From Streptomyces rubradiris (lineage in GTDB: Bacteria; Actinomycetota; Actinomycetes; Streptomycetales; Streptomycetaceae): DNA of 64,000 nt. Position 1 is the stretch's first letter; each line of letters begins with the position of its first letter. The notes under the pieces are model-generated. The model ran no database searches and was not told the DNA's origin. It saw nothing but the letters and a program-made list of their open reading frames with translations. The position numbers and the translations under genes were made by a program. Below are positions 16,876 through 26,199 of the stretch, one piece after another. Where the stretch lies: contig NZ_BNEA01000007.1 in assembly GCF_016860525.1 (NCBI RefSeq), forward strand, positions 496,001-560,000, written 5' to 3'.

Positions 16876-18032
16876 CCACGGCCGTCCTGCGCCCGGCGGG
16901 CAACCGCGAACTGCTCGGCCTGCTCGGCGGTACGCCGCTCGCCCGCATCACCGTCGACCTGCCGTGTCCGCACCCCGGCTTCTGGGCGAAGCTGGAAGCG
17001 CTCGGCGTCGGCGGCATGAAGGCCCGCGCGGCCGTCTCCATGCTGCTCGGCGCCCGGGAGCGCGGCGAACTCCGGCCGGGCGCACCGGTGGTGGAGTCCA
17101 CCTCGGGAACGCTCGGCGTCGGCCTGGCCTTCGCCGGACAGGCCCTCGGGCATCCCGTCGTGCTGGTCGGCGACATCGAACTGGAGCCGTCCATGCGCCA
17201 GTTGCTGCGCTCCTACGGCGTCCGGCTGGAGCTGGTGGACCGCCCGGCCACCGAGGGCGGCTGGCAGGCCGCCCGGCTCGCCCGGCTGCGCGAACTGCTG
17301 GCGCTGCTGCCCGACGCGTACTGGCCCGACCAGTACAACAACCCCGACAACAGCGCCGGTTACGCGTCGCTGGCGGCCGAGCTGGCCACCCAGCTCGACC
17401 ACCTGGACGTCCTCGTGTGCAGCGTCGGAACCGGCGGGCACAGCGCCGGCACCGTCGGCCCGCTGCGCCGGCACTGGCCGGGACTGCGGCTGATCGGCGT
17501 GGACGCCACCGGCTCCACCATCTTCGGCCAGCCGGCCAGGCCCCGGCTCATGCGGGGCCTGGGCAGCAGCATCCACCCGCGCAATGTCGCCTACGACGCC
17601 TTCGACGAGGTGCACTGGGTCGGCCCGGCCGAGGCCGCGGACGCCTGCCGGCGGCTGGCCGCCGGCAACTTCGTCAGCGGGGGCTGGAGCACCGGAGCCG
17701 TGGCCCTCGTCGCCGCCTGGGCCGCCCGGGTCCACCCCGGGGCGGTGGTCGCCACCGTCTTCCCCGACGGGCCGCACCGCTACCTCGGCAGCGTGTACGA
17801 CGACGACTTCGCCGCCGCCCACGGGCTCGACCCGGCCCGCGCCGCCACCCGCCCCGTCGAGATCCCGCACCCCGGGGCCGTGGAGGCGACCGGCTGGGCA
17901 CGGTGCCGGACCGTCCGCGATCCACTCGACACCCCTACGGAAGAGAACCCCTGTGAAGGCCAGTCAGCGCACCGCACACCTGCGTCTCACCGAGCCGCTG
18001 CGCATCTCACGCTCCACGATGACGGCCCGTGA
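16872..18032 (+). CDS. PLP-dependent cysteine synthase/SbnA-like enzyme
   Basis: 386-residue fold-type II PLP enzyme. The PLP lysine is in GGMKARAAV, the substrate loop is ESTSGTLGVGLA, and the phosphate-binding loop is SVGTGGHSAG. Relatives include cysteine synthase and SbnA, which makes a diaminopropionate precursor from O-phosphoserine and glutamate. In this operon it could provide a 2,3-diaminopropionate-type unit. GTG start overlaps the previous stop. The frame runs 80 bases into the next gene, with a low-complexity tail, an unusually long overlap for this operon. Confidence 0.85.
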   Translation: MTTAVLRPAGNRELLGLLGGTPLARITVDLPCPHPGFWAKLEALGVGGMKARAAVSMLLGARERGELRPGAPVVESTSGTLGVGLAFAGQALGHPVVLVGDIELEPSMRQLLRSYGVRLELVDRPATEGGWQAARLARLRELLALLPDAYWPDQYNNPDNSAGYASLAAELATQLDHLDVLVCSVGTGGHSAGTVGPLRRHWPGLRLIGVDATGSTIFGQPARPRLMRGLGSSIHPRNVAYDAFDEVHWVGPAEAADACRRLAAGNFVSGGWSTGAVALVAAWAARVHPGAVVATVFPDGPHRYLGSVYDDDFAAAHGLDPARAATRPVEIPHPGAVEATGWARCRTVRDPLDTPTEENPCEGQSAHRTPASHRAAAHLTLHDDGP

Positions 18033-19011
18033 GGCCGTCTGGCTGACCGTCGAGCACGAAGGACAGCTCGGCCACGGTGAGGCCGTCACCAGCGTCTACT
18101 ACGGCCTCGACACCGAGGCCCTGACCCGGCTGCTGCACGCGGAGACGCGGTGGCTCGCCCGCTTCGCCACACCCGAGAGCGCCCTGGAGGCCCTGCGCGA
18201 CGGCGAGCGTCCCGGCGCTCCGCCCGCCGTGGTGGCGGCCGTCGAGTCCGCGCTGCTCGACCTCGTGGGCAAGCGCGCCGGGGCCCCGGTGCACGAACTC
18301 CTCGGGGCCCCGGCGGCACCCGCCGCCCGGACCGCCCGCACCATCGGCCTGATCCCGGCCGGCCGGGCCGCAGCACAGGCCGCCCGCCTCGTCCGGGAGG
18401 GCTTCTCCGTCCTCAAGATCAAGGCCGGCGCCCCGGACCCCGCCGAGGACGTGGAGCGCGTACGGGCCGTCCGCGCCGCCGCTGTGCCCGCCCGGCTGCT
18501 GCTGGACCCCAACGGGGCCTGGGACGCGGACACCGCCGAACGTCTGCTGCCGCTCTTCGCGGAGCTGGGCGTCGAAGCCGTGGAGCAGCCCCTGCGGCCG
18601 GGCGACCCGGAGGCGCTCGCCCGGCTCGCCGAGCGGTCGCCGCTGCCGGTCATCGCCGACGAGGACGCGGTCGGCGTCGCGGACGCCCGCCGGCTGGCGG
18701 GGCGGGTGCAGGGCATCAACGTCAAGCTCGCCAAGTGCGGCGGCGTGCACGCGGCGCTGCGGATCGCCGAGCTGATCGAGGGCAGCGGCACCGAGCTGAT
18801 GCTCGGCTGCCTGACCGCCAGCACCCTCGGCATCGCCCCGGCCGTGCACCTCGCCGACCGCGCCCGCTGGGCCGACCTCGACGGGCACCTGCTTCTCGCC
18901 GACGACCCCTGGACCGGCATCGGCGGCCACGACGGCACCGTACGGGCGAGCCGGGAACCCGGCCTGGGCGTGCGGCCCCGCACCCGGCACACCGAGGGGG
19001 CGGCGGCATGA
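17953..19011 (+). CDS. Enolase-superfamily epimerase (dipeptide epimerase/N-acylamino acid racemase type)
   Basis: 352-residue enolase-superfamily enzyme. Catalytic lysine pair LKIKAG, metal ligands in LLLDPNGAWD, EAVEQPL and VIADEDAV, and the second catalytic lysine in INVKLAKCGG are all present. This is the muconate-lactonising subgroup that includes dipeptide epimerases and N-succinylamino acid racemases. Together with the ATP-grasp enzyme it may invert one stereocentre of a dipeptide-like product. The GTG at 17953 lies inside the preceding gene; the open frame extends further upstream without homology. Confidence 0.88.
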   Translation: MKASQRTAHLRLTEPLRISRSTMTAREAVWLTVEHEGQLGHGEAVTSVYYGLDTEALTRLLHAETRWLARFATPESALEALRDGERPGAPPAVVAAVESALLDLVGKRAGAPVHELLGAPAAPAARTARTIGLIPAGRAAAQAARLVREGFSVLKIKAGAPDPAEDVERVRAVRAAAVPARLLLDPNGAWDADTAERLLPLFAELGVEAVEQPLRPGDPEALARLAERSPLPVIADEDAVGVADARRLAGRVQGINVKLAKCGGVHAALRIAELIEGSGTELMLGCLTASTLGIAPAVHLADRARWADLDGHLLLADDPWTGIGGHDGTVRASREPGLGVRPRTRHTEGAAA

Positions 19012-20267
19012 GGACGTGGCACGAGATACGCCGCTTCCCGCTCGCGATCCGGCTGCTGCTGGTCAACCAGCTCGGCGTCAACACCGGCTTCTACCTGCTC
19101 GTCCCCTACCTCGCCGTCCACCTGGGCGAGGACCTGGGGATGTCGGCGGCGGTCGTCGGCATCGTCCTCGGCGTGCGCAACCTCAGCCAGCAGGGCCTGT
19201 TCCTCATCGGCGGCTCGGCCGCGGACCGGCTGGGCGCGCGGGGGGTCATCATCGCCGGGTGCGCGCTGCGTACCGTCGGCTTCGGGCTCTTCGCGCTCGG
19301 CGACGGGCTCCCCGTGCTGCTCGCCGCCTCGGTGCTCAGCGGACTGGCCGGGGCGCTGTTCAACCCGGCGGTGCGCGCCTATCTCGCGCTGGCAGCAGGT
19401 GACCACAAGGCGGAGGCGTTCGCCCTGTTCAACGTGTTCGCGACCGCCGGCGCGCTGATCGGGCCGCTGCTGGGCAGCGCGCTGCTGCTGGCCGACTTCC
19501 GGGTCTCCGCGCTCACCGCGGCGGGAATCTTCGCCGTCCTCACCGTGGCGCAGGCACTCGTCCTGCCGGCCCACGAGGTCGCGCCGGCCCGCGGCAGCCT
19601 CCTCGGGGACTGGCGGGAGGTGGCCGGCAACCGCCGTTTCCTGCTGTTCGCCCTGGCGATGGTCGGCATGTTCACCATGGAGAACCAGCTCTACCTGCTG
19701 CTCCCCGACGGCGCGCGGAAGGCGACCGGCTGGGACGGGGCGGCGGGCCTGGTGTTCCTCACCGGCACCCTCGCCAACCTCGGGCTCCAGCTGCGGATCA
19801 CGCGCGCGCTCAAGGCGCGGGGCCCCAGGGCGCGCTGGATCGGCGCCGGGCTCGCGCTGATGGCGCTGTCCTTCGTACCGCCGATGGCGGTGACGGGGTA
19901 CGCGACGGCTCCCGGCGGCCCCACGGACGCGGTGCTGCGCGCCCTGCCCGTGCTGGCCGGCGCCCTGCTGCTCTACCTGGGCGTGATGACGGCCCAGCCG
20001 TTCGTGATGGAGCTGATCCCCGGCTTCGGCCGCGCCGAGCTGACCGGCACCTACTTCGGCCTGTTCTACGTGGTGTCGGGCGTCGCCGCCGCCGTCGGCA
20101 ACACCGTCGTCGGCTGGGCCATGGACACCGCCGGACCGGCGGGCGCGCCCTGGCTGCCCTGGGCGTGCTGCCTGGCCTTCGGGCTCGCCTCCGCCGCCGG
20201 CGTCGCCTTGCTGCACCGCCGCCGCGTCCTGCCCGCCGTCGCCGCGCCCGTACCGGCGCCCGCGTGA
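19008..20267 (+). CDS. MFS exporter
   Basis: 419-residue major facilitator with about 12 membrane helices, and the loop motif GGSAADRLGARG between helices 2 and 3. ATG overlaps the epimerase stop (ATGA). Its place between biosynthesis and uptake genes matches CntE-type exporters of opine metallophores, so it probably secretes the operon product. The assignment as exporter of this product is inference from position. Confidence 0.9.
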   Translation: MRTWHEIRRFPLAIRLLLVNQLGVNTGFYLLVPYLAVHLGEDLGMSAAVVGIVLGVRNLSQQGLFLIGGSAADRLGARGVIIAGCALRTVGFGLFALGDGLPVLLAASVLSGLAGALFNPAVRAYLALAAGDHKAEAFALFNVFATAGALIGPLLGSALLLADFRVSALTAAGIFAVLTVAQALVLPAHEVAPARGSLLGDWREVAGNRRFLLFALAMVGMFTMENQLYLLLPDGARKATGWDGAAGLVFLTGTLANLGLQLRITRALKARGPRARWIGAGLALMALSFVPPMAVTGYATAPGGPTDAVLRALPVLAGALLLYLGVMTAQPFVMELIPGFGRAELTGTYFGLFYVVSGVAAAVGNTVVGWAMDTAGPAGAPWLPWACCLAFGLASAAGVALLHRRRVLPAVAAPVPAPA

Positions 20268-20277
20268 GGAGACACCC

Positions 20278-21081
20278 ATGGACGACCCGCTCTCGAGGAA
20301 CCTGCTCACCGACAACCCGGCGCTGTACGAGGCGCGTTTCCCCGATCCCGGACGGCTCGCCGGGCGCTGGACCGAGGACTGCCTGCGGCGGTACGCGGCC
20401 CCCGGCCCGCGGGTGCTGGACCTGGGCTGCGGCACCGGCCGGGACGCCGCCCACCTGCACGCGTCCGGCCGTACGGTCACGGGCGCCGATCTGTCGCGGG
20501 CCATGCTGGAGTACGCCCGCGCACAGCATCCCGGGCCCGCCTACGTCCGGGCCGACCTGCGCGGCTTCGACCTCGGCAAGGGCGCCTTCGACGCGGTGGT
20601 GTGCCTGGACAGCGCCCTGCTGTACTGCCACACCAACGACCAGCTCGACGGCTTCCTGACGTCGTGCCGGCACGCGCTGGTCCCCGGCGGGCTGCTCGTC
20701 GCGGAGATGCGCAACGGCGCGTTCTTCCTCGGCCGTACGGAGCTGCTCGACGCCCCGGCCGTGAGCGGCTTCGAGTGGCAGGGGGTCGGCTACCGCTCCA
20801 CCACCCGCCTGTACGTCGACCGCACCGCGCAGCTGCTGCGCCGCACCCGCGTGTGGACCGCCGACGACGGCTCCCCGCCCGTCGAGCAGCGCTCCGCGTG
20901 GCGGCTGCTCTTCCCGCAGGAGCTGCGCCGGCTCCTCACCGCCCACGGCTTCGAGGTGCTCGCGCTGCACGACGGGCCGGGCCCGCGCACCGAGCCCGTG
21001 TGGCGCGAGGGCGACCCGCCCGGCGAGACGGCCGACGCCGACCGGCTGCACCTCGTCGCCCGCCTGGCACACCGCCCCTGA
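20278..21081 (+). CDS. Class I SAM-dependent methyltransferase
   Basis: 267-residue methyltransferase. Motif I VLDLGCGTGRDAAHL, acidic VTGADLSRAMLEYAR, motif post-I GAFDAVVCLDSALLYC and LVPGGLLVAEMRNG are clear. It starts 10 bases after the exporter with GAGGAGAC upstream. It lies inside the operon, so it likely N-, O- or C-methylates the product, though it could act on an intermediate. The ligand is not known. Confidence 0.9.
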   Translation: MDDPLSRNLLTDNPALYEARFPDPGRLAGRWTEDCLRRYAAPGPRVLDLGCGTGRDAAHLHASGRTVTGADLSRAMLEYARAQHPGPAYVRADLRGFDLGKGAFDAVVCLDSALLYCHTNDQLDGFLTSCRHALVPGGLLVAEMRNGAFFLGRTELLDAPAVSGFEWQGVGYRSTTRLYVDRTAQLLRRTRVWTADDGSPPVEQRSAWRLLFPQELRRLLTAHGFEVLALHDGPGPRTEPVWREGDPPGETADADRLHLVARLAHRP

Positions 21082-21127
21082 ATCCCCCACGCCGACAACC
21101 GCTCGCACGGCACACCAAGGACACGTC

Positions 21128-22726
21128 ATGAACTCCCCTCAGACACCGCTCGTCGATTCCCGCTTCCCCGGCCTGCGCCGCCGGGGCTTCCTCGCCGGGG
21201 CCGCGGCCATGGCCGGCCTCGGCGCGCTCGCCGTCACCGGTTGCGCCGGTTCCGGCACGGCCGGCACGGCCGGCGAGGGCGACGGCAAGCCCCGGCGCGG
21301 CGGACGGCTGCGTGCCGCGTTCGCCGGCGGCGGCGCCTCCGAGACCCTCGACCCGCACCTCGCCAACCTGTTCGCCGACGTGGCCCGCGCCAAGGCCCTC
21401 TTCGACAAGCTCGCGGACTACGGCGCCGACCTGTCCGCCCGGCCGCGCCTGGCCTCCGCGTGGGAACCGAACGCGGGCCTGGACCGCTGGAAGGTCACCC
21501 TGCGCGAGGCCGCCTTCCACGACGGCAGGCCCGTCACCGCCGAGGACGTCCTCTACAGCTACCGCCGCATCGCCGACCCGGGCAAGGCGTTCCGTGCCAA
21601 GGCGTCCCTGGAGCCCATCGACCTGGCCGCGAGCCGGGCCCTGGACCCGCGCACCGTCGAGTTCGTCCTGAAGCGGCCGACCGCCGAGTTCCCCAACGTG
21701 CTGGCCGCGTTCGGCGCGTACATCGTTCCGCGCGGCCACCAGGACTTCGACGGCGAGCCGGTCGGCAGCGGACCGTTCCGCTTCGTCTCCTTCGCGCCCG
21801 GCAGATCGGCCGTCCTGCGGCGCAACGAGGACTACTGGGACGGCGCCCCGTACCTGGACGAGGTGGAGTTCGTCGTCGCCAACGAGGAGTCGGCACGGAT
21901 CAACGCGCTGCTCGGCGGCCAGGTCGAGTACGCCCACGAGCTGAACCCCGCGACCGCCCGCGCCCACGAGGGCAAGGGGCACATCGAGATCGTGCGGCTG
22001 CGCAACAGCGTCATGCAGTCCTTCGCGATGAAGACCGACCGGCCGCCGTTCGACGACAAGCGGGTGCGTGAGGCGTTCTTCCTGATCGCCGACCGCGAGG
22101 AACTGGTCGACGGTGCCCTGTCCGGCACGGGCGAGATCGGCAACGACTTGTTCGGCAAGGGCTACGAGTACTACGCCGCGCACCTCCCGCAGCGCGCGCA
22201 GGACCTGGACCGGGCCAAGGCGCTGCTGAGGCAGGCCGGCGCGGAGAGGCTGAAGGTCACCCTCGACACCTCGCCCGTCGCCGCCGGGTTCACCGAGGCC
22301 GCCGCGATCTTCCGGGACCAGGCCGCCAAGGCCGGTGTCACCGTGGAGATCAGGACCAGCAGCAAGGACAGCTACTGGAAGGACATCCTCGACTCCGGCA
22401 CCCTCTGCTCCTACCGCTCCGGCGCCATGCCCATCGAGGCGCACATCTCCCAGCGGCTGCTGACCGGTTCCACCACGAACGCCACCAAGTGGCGCCACAA
22501 GGACTTCGACGCCCTGTACCAGCAGGCCCAGTCCACCAAGGACAAGCAGGAGCGGGCCGCCGTCTACGAGCGCATGCAGCGCCGCCTGTACGCCGAGGGC
22601 GGCTTCCTGGTGTGGGGGTTCGCCGACTGGATCATCGGCACCGCCCGCACCGTCCGGGGGGTCGCGGCCGAGGCGCCCGCCAACTCCCTGGACTGGGCGC
22701 GCTTCGACAAGGTGTGGCTCGCGTGA
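21128..22726 (+). CDS. ABC transporter substrate-binding lipoprotein (SBP_bac_5, Ni/peptide type)
   Basis: 532-residue family-5 extracellular solute-binding protein. A Tat-like twin-arginine segment (LRRRGFL, residues 16-22) leads to the lipobox LAVTGC with Cys39 as the lipidation site. The mature protein has the usual opening PRRGGRLRAAF, TLDPHLAN and WKVTLREAAFHDGRPVTAEDV. Members bind oligopeptides, nickel or metal-opine complexes (CntA, NikA). Followed by overlapping permease genes. Here it likely captures the metal-loaded product of this operon. Confidence 0.92.
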   Translation: MNSPQTPLVDSRFPGLRRRGFLAGAAAMAGLGALAVTGCAGSGTAGTAGEGDGKPRRGGRLRAAFAGGGASETLDPHLANLFADVARAKALFDKLADYGADLSARPRLASAWEPNAGLDRWKVTLREAAFHDGRPVTAEDVLYSYRRIADPGKAFRAKASLEPIDLAASRALDPRTVEFVLKRPTAEFPNVLAAFGAYIVPRGHQDFDGEPVGSGPFRFVSFAPGRSAVLRRNEDYWDGAPYLDEVEFVVANEESARINALLGGQVEYAHELNPATARAHEGKGHIEIVRLRNSVMQSFAMKTDRPPFDDKRVREAFFLIADREELVDGALSGTGEIGNDLFGKGYEYYAAHLPQRAQDLDRAKALLRQAGAERLKVTLDTSPVAAGFTEAAAIFRDQAAKAGVTVEIRTSSKDSYWKDILDSGTLCSYRSGAMPIEAHISQRLLTGSTTNATKWRHKDFDALYQQAQSTKDKQERAAVYERMQRRLYAEGGFLVWGFADWIIGTARTVRGVAAEAPANSLDWARFDKVWLA

Positions 22727-23676
22727 GGGGACTCCCGTCCTGGATCGCCCGGCGGCTGCTGCTCGGCGTCGCGCAGACGGCGGCCGTCGTGCTGCTGGTC
22801 TTCGCGCTCACCGAGGCGCTGCCGGGCGATGCCGCCGTGGCCCTCGCCGGCGACCAGCCGGACCCGGAGCGGATCGCGGCCATCCGGGAGGCCCTGCACC
22901 TCGACCGGCCGGCGCACGAACGGCTGCTGGAGTGGGCGGGCGGCCTGGCGCACGGCGACTTCGGCACGTCGCTGGCCTCGGGGCGGCCCGTCAGTACGTA
23001 CATCACCGGCGGTTTCGGCCCGACGCTGCTGCTCGCCTCGCTCACGGTGGTGCTGCTGGTGCCGGCCGGTGTCGGTCTGGGCGTGCTCGCGGCCCGCCAC
23101 GAGGGGCGGTTCGTGGACCGGTTCGTCAGCTCGGTGACGCTGGGCGTGTACGCGGTGCCGGAGTTCGCCTTCGGCGTGCTGCTGACCACGGTGTTCGCGC
23201 TGCGCCTGGGCTGGCTGCCGCCGACCGCCGTCGGGTACGGCACCGACCTGCCGGCCCACCCCGCCGCCCTGGTGCTGCCCGTGCTGGTGCTGCTGTCCCG
23301 GCCGGTGTGCTCCCTGGCCCGCCTCGTACGGGCCGGGATGATCGACGCGCTCGCCTCGCCGTACGTCGCGCAGGCCCGGCGCTACGGCGTCCCGGGCGCC
23401 CGGGTCCGGTACGGGCACGCCCTGCCGAACGCGATCACGCCCGCCGCCCAGCAGCTCGCCCGGACCATCGACTGGCTGCTGTGCGGGGTCATCGTCGTGG
23501 AGGCGCTGTACGTGATCCCCGGGCTCGGCACCGTCCTGATGAACGCCGTCGCCGAACGCGACGTCCCGGTGGTGCAGGGTCTCGCCGTCGTCTTCGGCGT
23601 GACGACCGTCGCCTTGAACCTGGGCGCCGACCTGGTCGCGCGCCGCTTCGCGCCGCGTTCGGAGGTGGCGGCATGA
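22723..23676 (+). CDS. ABC transporter permease (DppB/NikB type)
   Basis: 317-residue inner-membrane permease with about six helices. The N-terminal RRLLLGVAQTAAVVLLVFAL helix and the EAA-like loop ARRYGVPGARVRYGHALPNA identify the DppB/NikB/OppB branch. GTG overlaps the preceding stop. It forms the importer channel with the next gene product. Confidence 0.93.
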   Translation: MRGLPSWIARRLLLGVAQTAAVVLLVFALTEALPGDAAVALAGDQPDPERIAAIREALHLDRPAHERLLEWAGGLAHGDFGTSLASGRPVSTYITGGFGPTLLLASLTVVLLVPAGVGLGVLAARHEGRFVDRFVSSVTLGVYAVPEFAFGVLLTTVFALRLGWLPPTAVGYGTDLPAHPAALVLPVLVLLSRPVCSLARLVRAGMIDALASPYVAQARRYGVPGARVRYGHALPNAITPAAQQLARTIDWLLCGVIVVEALYVIPGLGTVLMNAVAERDVPVVQGLAVVFGVTTVALNLGADLVARRFAPRSEVAA

Positions 23677-24458
23677 GGTCGCGTTTCGTCGCCGGGGGGC
23701 TCGTCGTCGCCGTACCGTTGCTCCTGGCCCTGCTCGGGCCGCTGGTCGCGGGGGATCCGGGGCCGCGCGCCGCGTCCTTCACGCTCGGGGGCGGGCACTG
23801 GCTGGGCACCGACTTCGTCGGGCGGGACGTGTGGCGGCAGGTGCTGCTCGGCGGCCGGTCCGTGGTGCTCGTGTCGCTCGCGGCGACCGCGCTGGCGTAC
23901 CTGGTCGCCCTGCCGCTCGGGCTGACCGGCGCGCTCACCCACCGCACCTGGCTGGAAGAGGTGCTGATGCGGCCGCTGGACGTGCTGCTCGCCGTGCCGT
24001 CGCTGCTGATGATCCTGCTCGTCGCCTCCGTCGTCACCCCGGGGACGGCGGGGCTCGCGCTGCTGGTGGCCCTGGTCAACATCCCGGACGCCGCCCGGAT
24101 CGTACGGGCCGCCGCGGCGGAGGTGGCGTCCCGTCCCGCGGTCGAGGCGCTGCGCATGCAGGGCGAGACCTGGTGGCGTACGGCCGTCGGCTACGTCGGC
24201 AGGTCGGTCGCGCGGACGCTCGCCGCCGACGCCGGCGTACGGCTCACCGGGGTGCTCTACCTCGTGGCCACCGCCGCGTTCCTCGGCGTGGGCGTCGAAC
24301 CGGACGCCGCCGACTGGGCGGTGATGGTGGACCGCAACCGCACCGGGCTGTACATCCAGCCCTGGGCCGTGGTGGTGCCCGCCCTGCTGATCGTCGCCCT
24401 CACCATGGGCGGCAACCTGCTCGCCGACGCCGCACTCGGGAAGAGGAGACGCGCATGA
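23673..24458 (+). CDS. ABC transporter permease (DppC/NikC type)
   Basis: 261-residue permease, the partner of the preceding gene product. HWLGTDFVGRDVWRQVLLGG is the characteristic DppC/NikC entry motif, and EALRMQGETWWRTAVGY corresponds to the EAA loop that docks to the ATPase. It is slightly shorter than the usual 280-300 residues because of a brief N-terminus. ATG overlaps the previous stop. Confidence 0.92.
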   Translation: MRSRFVAGGLVVAVPLLLALLGPLVAGDPGPRAASFTLGGGHWLGTDFVGRDVWRQVLLGGRSVVLVSLAATALAYLVALPLGLTGALTHRTWLEEVLMRPLDVLLAVPSLLMILLVASVVTPGTAGLALLVALVNIPDAARIVRAAAAEVASRPAVEALRMQGETWWRTAVGYVGRSVARTLAADAGVRLTGVLYLVATAAFLGVGVEPDAADWAVMVDRNRTGLYIQPWAVVVPALLIVALTMGGNLLADAALGKRRRA

Positions 24459-26008
24459 ACACGGTCGCCGAGATCAGGGACCTGCGCGTGGAGATCGACG
24501 GCCGGGCGATCGTCGACGGGGTGAGCCTGCGGGTCACGGCCGGAAAGGTCACCGCGCTGGTGGGCGCCTCCGGAAGCGGCAAGACGACCACGGGCCTGGC
24601 GCTGCTGGGCGAGTACCCGGCCGGTGCCCGCGTCACCGGCGCGGTACGGGTCCCGGACGGGCTGGTCGGCTATGTGCCCCAGCACCCGGGCGCCGTCCTC
24701 AACCCGGCGCGCCGCGTCGGCGCGCTGCTGCGGGACATCGCCCGTACGCGGGTCCGCGCACTGCCCCGGCGGGAGCGGGGGGCCGCCGCGCGCCGGCACG
24801 TCCTGCGGGCCCTGTCGCTGGCCCAGCTCCCGGACCCGGAGGCGGTGCTGCGGCGCTACCCCCATCAGCTGTCGGGCGGCCAGCAGCAGCGCGTCGTCCT
24901 GGCCCAGGCGCTGCTGCTCGGTGCCCGGGTGGTGGTGGCCGACGAGCCGACCACCGGCCAGGACGCGCTGACGAAGCGGCGCATCGTGGACCAGCTCGCG
25001 GCCGTCGCCCGCGAGGGCATCGCCGTCGTCCTGCTCAGTCACGACCTGGACGTGGTACGGGCGCTGGCCGACGAGGTCCTCGTGCTGCGCGACGGCCGCG
25101 TGGTGGAGTCGGGCGCGGCGGACCACCTGTGGCAGGCGCCCCGGCACGCCTGGACGGCCGAGCTGCTGGCGGCGGACGGCCCGGCGGGCCGCACCGGGCT
25201 CCCGGACGCCGGGGAGGAGGTGCTCCGGGTCCGCGGCCTGACCGCCCGGCACGGCCGGACCACGGTGCTCCGCACCCCCGCGCTGACCCTCCGCAGCGGC
25301 GAGTGCCTGGCCGTGGTCGGCCGCTCGGGCAGCGGGAAGACCACCCTGGCGCGCTGTCTGGCGGGCCTGCACCGGGGCCACGACGGGGAGCTGCTCCTCG
25401 ACGGCGCGCCACTCCCGCGCAGCCTGCGGGACCGGTCGCGCGCCCAACTGGCCGCCGTCCAGTACGTCTTCCAGGACGCCAGGGCCGCCTTCGACGAGCA
25501 CCGCCCGGTCCTGGCGCAGGTGGCGCGCACGGCGGTGCGGCTGCGGGGGGCGGCGGAGGCGGAGGCCCTGGCCGAGGCGGTGGCCACCGTCACCGGTCTC
25601 GGGCTCACCGAGCGGCAAGTACGGCGCGGGCCGGGGCGGTTGTCCGGTGGCGAACTCCAGCGGGCCGCCCTCGCCCGCGCCCTGCTCGCCCGGCCCCGGG
25701 TGCTGATCTGCGACGAGATCACCTCCGGGCTCGACACGGTGACCCGCCGGGGCATCCTCGACACGCTCGCCGGCCTGCTGCGCGACCGGCGGGAGCTGTC
25801 GCTGGTCCTGATCACCCACGACCTCGGCACGGCCGCCGCCCTGGCGGCCCGGATCGCCGTACTGGACGACGGAGAGGTCGTGGAGGAGGGACCCGCGCAG
25901 CGCATCCTCGCCTCACCGGGGCATCCGTTCACGGTGTCCTTGCTGGAGACGACGGCACGGATGACACCTGACGGCGGCCCGCCCTACCGTCGGGCCCGGC
26001 CGGGGTGA
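24455..26008 (+). CDS. ABC transporter ATP-binding protein, fused DppD-DppF type
   Basis: 517-residue protein with two nucleotide-binding domains. First domain: Walker A GASGSGKTT (residues 37-45), signature LSGGQQQRV, Walker B VVVADEPTT. Second domain: Walker A GRSGSGKTT (near residue 288), signature LSGGELQRA, Walker B VLICDEITSGLD. This single chain replaces separate NikD/NikE-type ATPases and completes the importer. It is the last gene of the operon by spacing; a 191-base gap follows. Confidence 0.93.
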   Translation: MNTVAEIRDLRVEIDGRAIVDGVSLRVTAGKVTALVGASGSGKTTTGLALLGEYPAGARVTGAVRVPDGLVGYVPQHPGAVLNPARRVGALLRDIARTRVRALPRRERGAAARRHVLRALSLAQLPDPEAVLRRYPHQLSGGQQQRVVLAQALLLGARVVVADEPTTGQDALTKRRIVDQLAAVAREGIAVVLLSHDLDVVRALADEVLVLRDGRVVESGAADHLWQAPRHAWTAELLAADGPAGRTGLPDAGEEVLRVRGLTARHGRTTVLRTPALTLRSGECLAVVGRSGSGKTTLARCLAGLHRGHDGELLLDGAPLPRSLRDRSRAQLAAVQYVFQDARAAFDEHRPVLAQVARTAVRLRGAAEAEALAEAVATVTGLGLTERQVRRGPGRLSGGELQRAALARALLARPRVLICDEITSGLDTVTRRGILDTLAGLLRDRRELSLVLITHDLGTAAALAARIAVLDDGEVVEEGPAQRILASPGHPFTVSLLETTARMTPDGGPPYRRARPG

Positions 26009-26199
26009 GCGTCTTCGGCCCGGTCCCTCTCCGCTCGCTCCGCCACGGGGCGAGTGATCGGCGTGACGGCCGCGGGTGCCCACGGTGGCGCGGCCGAACG
26101 GGCGCCGACGGCATGCGGGGCCCGCTGCACGCGCCGAAGATGCCGTACAGGGCGGGTACGGCACGGGCGCCGCCCCCGGACGTCGCGGAGGAGGCCGGC

